Positions 60,041-64,000 of a stretch of 64,000 bases of DNA are shown piece by piece. Under the pieces are notes generated by a model. That model saw only the letters and a program-made list of their open reading frames with translations, did no database searches and was not told the DNA's origin. The stretch comes from JBFMCC01 sp037445635 (GTDB lineage: Bacteria; Chloroflexota; Anaerolineae; Anaerolineales; Villigracilaceae): positions 1 through 64,000 of the forward strand of contig JBBIKC010000016.1 in the NCBI GenBank assembly GCA_037445635.1, given 5' to 3'. Position numbers and translations under genes: made by a program. Every line of letters begins with the position of its first letter. Position 1 is the first letter of the stretch.

Positions 60041-60517
60041 ATGAATACCGACCTCTTGATTACAGTTGCTGTGATGGGCTTTTTCTTTATCGTGTTCAAC
60101 GCCGTCTTCCTCGGTATCATCTTCTTCATGCGCAGGAAGACGGCGATTGTAAGTCGGTGGCCCTCCGCGGCGGGCACGGTCATCGCGTCCTTTCTGGAAC
60201 GGAGACGCTCGAGCAATAATCGAGGGTTTGTGAATTACCCTGTTGTGCAGTATTCCTATCAAGTGGGCGGACAGATGTATGCCGGCACTAAAATTGCGCC
60301 GGGACTCGCGGTCGGCGGTTCGGGCGCGGCGGGAGTCGTTGCCCGTTATCCGGCCGGCGCGCAGGTGACGGTGTATTACGACCCGCAGAACCCGTCCGAT
60401 GCGGTATTGGAGCAGAAGGCTCCGGCGCAGTTCTGGCTGTGGGTTATCCTGCTTGTGTTCAACTGCTTTATGTGTGGACCTGCGGCTCTGGCGGTCTGGG
60501 CATTTTCGCAGGCCTAA
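60041..60517 (+). CDS. DUF3592 membrane protein
   Basis: 158 residues from ATG 60041 (RBS AGGAG 7 bases upstream). Helix LLITVAVMGFFFIVFNAVFLGIIFF (outlined), DUF3592 beta domain (WPSAAGTVIASFLERR...FVNYPVVQYSYQVGGQMYAG...YPAGAQVTVYYDPQNPSDAVLE), second helix at the C-terminus. Function unknown. Its TAA stop codon lies inside the first attC core site GCCTAAC (60512-60518). It is the only gene at the array that reads on the plus strand, and its GC is like the chromosome, so it is probably the left flank rather than a cassette. Confidence 0.85.
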   Translation: MNTDLLITVAVMGFFFIVFNAVFLGIIFFMRRKTAIVSRWPSAAGTVIASFLERRRSSNNRGFVNYPVVQYSYQVGGQMYAGTKIAPGLAVGGSGAAGVVARYPAGAQVTVYYDPQNPSDAVLEQKAPAQFWLWVILLVFNCFMCGPAALAVWAFSQA

Positions 60518-60607
60518 CGGCAAGTGTTATCTGCGCGGGGGCGGGGAGCATACCCGACGGGTTGAGCCCGTCGAACCCCGCCTGTCCGCGTGCACGCTGT
60601 GTTGGGC
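60512..60607 (-). repeat. attC site A (left end of array)
   Basis: Minus-strand R'' GCCCAAC (60601-60607) and R' GTTAGGC (60512-60518). Both match the RYYYAAC and GTTRRRY consensus. L'' GCGTGCACGCGGACAGGCG region; hairpin arms GACGGGTT/AACCCGTC in the terminal structure. 96 bp, the shortest of the five. Confidence 0.85.
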
Positions 60608-60640
60608 GCATTCGGTAACTTCTCAAGAACATTGACCAAA

Positions 60641-61138
60641 TCACAAATAACTGATTATTCCAGCCAGGGCAAGGAATATGGGAACTATCACAACCAATGC
60701 TTTTACGTGTCCTTTGAAGTGATGTGAAAAATCTTTGTAGTCTTCCTTCGTTGTCCCTGGAATAATCACAAATTTCGGGGTTATTTTGCTGATTATTAGC
60801 CAATCAAGTATCAATAAATCCCCAACCGTTGCCAATAAAAATAATACAAACAGGTTGAGAAATGCAATCCATATAGAAATATCATTGGAAAGTTTTGCCT
60901 TCAATGCCAATGTCGAATAAATAGGAAACCCCAATGTAAAGATAAACCAAGGCAATCCTATCAACGCTGCTAACTGCTTTTCCTTTTTGGTTTGAGGTAG
61001 GACTTTATCTTTTATCGCTTGCGAATAATCATTGTAGCCCCAAATGCGTGGACTGGTTGTTGCCATCATAACAAAGAGATAACTTGTCACTATAAGAGCG
61101 TAGAATAGACCGTGCGTTAGTAGATGTTCCACTATCAT
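60641..61138 (-). CDS. Cassette 1: multi-pass membrane protein, 165 aa
   Basis: Unrecognised family. Four hydrophobic segments (LFYALIVTSYLFVMMA; LAALIGLPWFIFTLGFPIYS; WIAFLNLFVLFLLATVGDLLI; ALVVIVPIFLALAGIISYL) and one conserved-looking cytoplasmic loop (PGTTKEDYKDFSHHFKGHVK). AT-rich codon use compared with the chromosome to the left. The gene fills the cassette between attC A and B. Confidence 0.8.
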   Translation of the reverse strand: MIVEHLLTHGLFYALIVTSYLFVMMATTSPRIWGYNDYSQAIKDKVLPQTKKEKQLAALIGLPWFIFTLGFPIYSTLALKAKLSNDISIWIAFLNLFVLFLLATVGDLLILDWLIISKITPKFVIIPGTTKEDYKDFSHHFKGHVKALVVIVPIFLALAGIISYL

Positions 61139-61200
61139 AGTGCCTCACACAATACAAACCATCATACCACCGACCTTATTACCGTGATATCTTCAGATGC

Positions 61201-61352
61201 GCCCAACGGTTTGCGTTAGCGGCAGGCGAGACTTGGCAGGAAAAACTCCGAGCGTAGAAAAAGCCCAAAGGGACAGATTCCCTTCAGGCGGGGAGCATAC
61301 CCCTGGGTTGAGCCCGTCGAACCCCGCCTGTCCGCTGCAGGCTGTGTTAGCC
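61201..61352 (-). repeat. attC site B
   Basis: 152 bp. Minus-strand R'' GGCTAAC (61346-61352), R' GTTGGGC (61201-61207). Inner arms CCGCTAACGC / GCNTGCAGCGG and CGCCTG / CAGGCG with one unpaired A on the L'' side, as in canonical attC. Confidence 0.88.
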
Positions 61353-61389
61353 TGCGCTCTTTTGCAAGACTTTCCTTTCTTCAATTTCT

Positions 61390-62019
61390 TCACGGATTTA
61401 TCGAAAATATGACATTGATAAAGTAGTCACGATGTCCGTTAAATCCGTCTATTCCTATTTGTTTCCCAACTTCAACTTCGGAAGATTGGAAACCATATTG
61501 CCCGACGCTAAAACCATCAATTGACTCGTTGTCAATGTTTAGCGGTATTGCTCCGTTAGGGTTGTCCTGCCAATGAGCAAAAATATCACCTTTTTGAACA
61601 ACCAGGGGCGATGGTAGATTTATAACAGTGTTTCCTGTTTGAGCGGGAGGGGTGTCGTCAAATAATTCAACGCGGTAAATCACTTGCCAACCATCATCAT
61701 TTGGACGCAATATCAACAAGTCAAATGCTTCGACTGCTTTATCACTATCATTCAAGTAAATCACTCCAGTAACATACCCGTTTGATGGCATCGAATATTC
61801 ATGAAGGAACAAGTGACGTCTAGCGGACGTATCGCCTTGTGATGACGACGGAATTTGTCCTAAAAAATCAAAACCTATTTGTTGTGTAGAAGTGACAGTT
61901 TCAGATGACGGAGAATTACTATCTATTGACACAGTAACGCTACGACACGCAAGCGATAATACTATGAAGGAAGCCAAAGATATGATATGGGAATACGCGT
62001 TTATTGCTTGGCGATTCAT
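61390..62019 (-). CDS. Cassette 2: putative lipoprotein, 209 aa
   Basis: Signal peptide ending IVLSLAC (lipobox), Ser/Thr-rich linker, then a domain with HLFLHEYSMPSNGYVTGVIYLN and FDLLILRPNDDGWQVIYRVELFDD, likely a beta-sandwich exposed outside the membrane. I do not recognise the family. Exported proteins are common among integron cassettes. Confidence 0.78.
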   Translation of the reverse strand: MNRQAINAYSHIISLASFIVLSLACRSVTVSIDSNSPSSETVTSTQQIGFDFLGQIPSSSQGDTSARRHLFLHEYSMPSNGYVTGVIYLNDSDKAVEAFDLLILRPNDDGWQVIYRVELFDDTPPAQTGNTVINLPSPLVVQKGDIFAHWQDNPNGAIPLNIDNESIDGFSVGQYGFQSSEVEVGKQIGIDGFNGHRDYFINVIFSINP

Positions 62020-62044
62020 AAACTAGACCTTCTATTCAGTAGCA

Positions 62045-62204
62045 GGCTAACGGCTTGTATTAGCGGCAGGCGAGACTTGGCAGAGAAAACTCCGAGCGTA
62101 GAAAAAGCCCGAAGGGGCAGACTCCGCTCAGGCGGGGAGCATACCCGACGGGTTGAGCTTGTCGAAACCCGCCTGTCCGCTGCACGCTGCACGCTGTGTT
62201 AGCC
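62045..62204 (-). repeat. attC site C
   Basis: 160 bp. Minus-strand R'' GGCTAAC (62198-62204), R' GTTAGCC (62045-62051). Over 80% identical by eye to attC B and E in the interior (GACTTGGCAGAGAAAACTCC, GCGTAGAAAAAGCCC). A duplicated GCTGCACGCTGCACGC near one end. Confidence 0.88.
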
Positions 62205-62317
62205 CGCTTTTTTGAAAGACACCTTGCTGAAGTTAGCATGAATAGTGTTTCGCAAGGATTCTTGGATTATCTCTGCTCTTAATCTACAAAAAATTAACTT
62301 GACGAAACCGAATACAG

Positions 62318-62707
62318 TTAGAGGTCTTTGGTCTTAGAAATCCAAGTTTTTATCGCTTTCTTGAATAATTCTCGTTTCGCAAGAAAGTCATCAAGGCTTG
62401 TAAAGGAAATTGTGGCGCGGACATTGGAGTTCCATTCAAGAAGTCCTGTGCTGTCGTTATATAATGGCGGCGCTTTTTTATCTTCTTTAGGTTTTGCGCC
62501 AGTATGAAGGATAAGAGCGACAATATTTTTCTTGTGAAGCATTACCGTCATACGGTCTTTTCCATTATCACAAAACGATGGCGCGTTCCACTTGATGATT
62601 TCAGTTAGTTTTGGGCATTCTTCCTTAATTGCTACAAGCAAATCATTAACAAGTGGTTTGCGCTCATCAACAAACTCAGATAGAAACTCTTGATGCGTTT
62701 TTGCCAT
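62318..62707 (-). CDS. Cassette 3: DUF1801 protein, 129 aa
   Basis: Frame MAKTHQEFLSEFVDERKPLVND, LTEIIKWNAPSFCDNGKDRMTVMLHKKNIVALILHTG (outlined), ATISFTSLDDFLAKRELFKKAIKTWI. This is the DUF1801 (YdhG-like) pattern with the WxxPxF and phenylalanine-rich core. Function unknown; the family is widespread and often on mobile DNA. Confidence 0.85.
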   Translation of the reverse strand: MAKTHQEFLSEFVDERKPLVNDLLVAIKEECPKLTEIIKWNAPSFCDNGKDRMTVMLHKKNIVALILHTGAKPKEDKKAPPLYNDSTGLLEWNSNVRATISFTSLDDFLAKRELFKKAIKTWISKTKDL

Positions 62708-62731
62708 ACAAGATTTTACTCCTTTTGGGCG

Positions 62732-62861
62732 GGCTAACGATTTGCGTTCGTGGCAGGTGGGTGGGACGAGAGTCTGCCTGAGAGCAGAAAAATCTCGAAG
62801 TCAGAAAAATGCCTGTAAATCGGGGTGACTCCCCACCTCTCCACTGCACGCTGTGTTGGCT
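62732..62861 (-). repeat. attC site D (divergent)
   Basis: 130 bp. Minus-strand R'' AGCCAAC (62855-62861), R' GTTAGCC (62732-62738). Inner arms CCACGAACGC / GCGTGCAGTGG. The middle differs from B, C and E (GAGAGTCTGCCTGAGAGC), which suggests a different origin for this cassette. Confidence 0.82.
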
Positions 62862-62909
62862 GGCTCTTTTTTGGAAGATTCGAGAATTGTTGAAAATACA
62901 CCATATCTT

Positions 62910-63461
62910 TCATGGTTTCAGAGGATTGGAGTGTGAAATAAACACTGCTGTGGAATTGTCTTCAGCAAGGTGAAAAAGCATGATGTAAATTGACTGACCA
63001 TTCTTCTGAAATTCAAGGACCGTTGCAGGTCCAGAAAACATGCTAACTTCCAGTATACTCCGATTTGACATTGACCAACCATTGGATATCAATGTATCCA
63101 TATAGTAAGTTTCGACCGCATCAACTGTAGCAGGTGTATAGTAGGCATAAGTTAACTCATCAATGAACTCTCCATTAAACGCATTAGGCATTATCGGAAT
63201 GTCTTCCAATCCGGGAATCGGGGTTCCGAAATTTATTGAAGGGGTCACTGATGCTGATGGGAGTGGCGTACTTGTGACTTCTGAAGCAGTCGAAGAAGGT
63301 GAAAATGGCGTATGCGCTTGAGTGGCTGAAGGTGGCAGGGGTGTTTGGATTGACACGTTCCCAGCCTGGGAGGTATCCGTAGGCGAGAGCGAGTCTGTGC
63401 TCGATATGCACCCATAAAGAATAGGGATAAAAAGAAGAACAGTGAAGATTCTCTTACGCAT
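62910..63461 (-). CDS. Cassette 4: putative lipoprotein, 183 aa
   Basis: MRKRIFTVLLFIPILYGC is a lipoprotein signal, followed by a Ser/Thr/Pro linker (~19-75) and a C-terminal domain (MPNAFNGEFIDELTYAYYTPATVDAVETYYMDTLISNGWSM, outlined; SGPATVLEFQKNGQSIYIMLFHL). The linker is typical of exported proteins in Anaerolineae. Family unknown. Confidence 0.8.
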   Translation of the reverse strand: MRKRIFTVLLFIPILYGCISSTDSLSPTDTSQAGNVSIQTPLPPSATQAHTPFSPSSTASEVTSTPLPSASVTPSINFGTPIPGLEDIPIMPNAFNGEFIDELTYAYYTPATVDAVETYYMDTLISNGWSMSNRSILEVSMFSGPATVLEFQKNGQSIYIMLFHLAEDNSTAVFISHSNPLKP

Positions 63462-63497
63462 GTGCTTCCACGTTCTCGAGCTTTGATATCAAGAGCC

Positions 63498-63626
63498 AGC
63501 CAACGGTTTGCGTTAGCGGCAGGCGGGACTTGGCAGAGAAAACTCCGAGCGTAGAAAAAACCCAAAGGGGCAGACTTCGCTCAGGCGGGGAGCATACCCG
63601 CCTGTCCGCTGCACGCTGTGTTGGCA
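63498..63626 (-). repeat. attC site E
   Basis: 129 bp. Minus-strand R'' TGCCAAC (63620-63626), R' GTTGGCT (63498-63504). Arms GCGTGCAGCGG-A-CAGGCG / CGCCTG-CCGCTAACGC: 16 pairs with one unpaired A on the L'' side. Confidence 0.88.
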
Positions 63627-63651
63627 CGCTTTTCGCCTGAAGACTCGATGC

Positions 63652-63939
63652 CTATGAAAGTTGCATAAAGACTTCAGGCTTTTGCTCTGCAATTCGCAAT
63701 AATGCAACCGCAGAACCGCTTGGCTTGCGCCTGCCTTGTTCCCAATCTTGAACAGTCCGCAAACTTACTCCCATCATGCCTGCAAAAGCCGCCTGCGATA
63801 ACTTTAATTTCGCCCGAATGACTCGCGGAGGCGCAGGCGGTTTTAGAGTGCGCACGCGCAACTCTTTTTTGCCAGCCTTGTAAGCCTTTACTTCACGGAT
63901 GCCATCGAGAATTTCTTGACCAATATCACGCTTAGACAT
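63652..63939 (-). CDS. Cassette 5: Xre/NadS-type antitoxin
   Basis: 95 residues from ATG 63939 (MSKRDIGQEILDGIREVKAYKAGK). C-terminal HTH: VIRAKLKLSQAAFAGMMGVSLRTVQDWEQGRRKPSGSAVALLRIAEQKP (outlined). This architecture, N-terminal dimerisation helix then HTH, is that of NadS/HigA-like antitoxins. Its ATG overlaps the stop codon region of the upstream toxin. Addiction modules are common in large cassette arrays and stabilise them. Confidence 0.9.
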   Translation of the reverse strand: MSKRDIGQEILDGIREVKAYKAGKKELRVRTLKPPAPPRVIRAKLKLSQAAFAGMMGVSLRTVQDWEQGRRKPSGSAVALLRIAEQKPEVFMQLS

Positions 63940-64000
63940 TTTCAATTTCCTTTGCGATTTGACGCAGAACATGAGCGGGGATATTTTCTACTTCGCTTTT
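63932..64000 (-). CDS. Cassette 5: C-terminus of a RelE/HigB-type toxin (runs off window)
   Basis: 22 residues ending SEVENIPAHVLRQIAKEIENV then TAA at 63932-63934. The stop lies 3-7 bases inside the antitoxin gene (ATGTCTAAG). The ending (ENI...L..IAKE) matches the C-terminus of RelE/HigB toxins of the NadS-linked group. Toxin-first order as in higBA. Most of the gene is outside. Confidence 0.65.
   Translation of the reverse strand, partial: KSEVENIPAHVLRQIAKEIENV

Larger units (their letters stand above)
60512..64000 (-). mobile_element. Integron gene-cassette array (five attC sites, four complete cassettes)
   Basis: Five attC-like repeats at 60512, 61201, 62045, 62732 and 63498 enclose four cassettes of ~0.6-0.85 kb and the start of a fifth. 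For each cassette the core sites at its two ends are exact complements, extending past the 7-base core: GTTGGGCGCA/TGCGCCCAAC, GTTAGCCTGC/GCAGGCTAAC, GTTAGCCCGC/GCGGGCTAAC, GTTGGCTGGCTC/GAGCCAGCCAAC. That is the signature of cassettes that circularised through attC. All cassette genes read on the minus strand with attC at their 3' end. Genes are AT-richer than the chromosome. No integrase in the window, so this is a CALIN or the distal end of an integron whose attI/intI lies to the right. Confidence 0.88.

Noticed and set aside
60512..63626. CRISPR array
   Set aside because: The repeats are 96-160 bp, have inverted-repeat ends that differ between units and separate whole genes of 400-630 bp; this is attC architecture.

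Overview
The window looks like a scaffold from an uncultured, high-GC bacterium of the Chloroflexota, most plausibly class Anaerolineae. This is inferred from gene content (a degenerate class A penicillin-binding protein, the DUF3090/SCO1664 pair, a fused LivH-LivM permease, a valine T-box before valS, RRM and FmdB proteins), not from a marker-gene search. One 100-N gap at 6209-6308 is flanked by an identical 55-bp sequence on both sides, so it appears to be an artificial join.

Layout. 1-1538: 5' part of valS (minus strand), behind a complete valine T-box leader with a near-perfect sigma-70 promoter. 2028-7000: accessory block with an AAA_14/DUF4143 ATPase, a KAP NTPase fused to an FGE-like domain, and a HEPN/MNT module. 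7030-22450: housekeeping and transport genes (pyrD, enoyl-CoA hydratase, lipoprotein-LivH-LivM fusion, glutamate dehydrogenase, oligoendopeptidase F, dnaN), plus a rhodanese-like lipoprotein with an in-frame UGA where its family has cysteine. That gene is a strong selenoprotein candidate. 22466-27201: sensor kinase and a GntR/slipin/SdpI/DUF4177/CPBP cluster with a repeated candidate operator. 27300-36292: PLP synthase pdxST, an R3H ATPase, tmk, a second MNT/HEPN pair, YbaK, ClbS, an RRM protein, gmk and rhomboid. 36372-40245: peptide ABC transporter without ATPases. 40371-50217: AmmeMemoRadiSam enzyme, mobA, a cysteine desulfurase homologue, tRNA-Arg(CCU), ftsK, rnz and two divergent phosphofructokinases. 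50308-60517: methylmalonyl-CoA mutase large subunit, DUF3090/SCO1664, folK, folP, and a penicillin-binding protein that has lost key residues in both catalytic domains.

60512-64000 is the most striking region. Five ~96-160-bp repeats with integron attC architecture separate short, AT-rich genes that are all on the minus strand. At every cassette the first core-site bases are exactly complementary, over 10-12 bp, to the core site that closes the same cassette. This is a gene-cassette array (CALIN or the tail of an integron) whose integrase, if present, should lie to the right of the window. The last visible cassette carries a toxin-antitoxin pair.

Two patterns recur across the window. First, many genes have a -10 hexamer ending only 6-8 bases before the start codon and no leader, so leaderless transcription seems common. 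Second, a palindromic element with a CCCTCTCCC/GGGAGAGGG stem, or a related C-run palindrome, sits in frame inside at least three protein-coding genes (valS, folP, the PBP gene) and once between genes.
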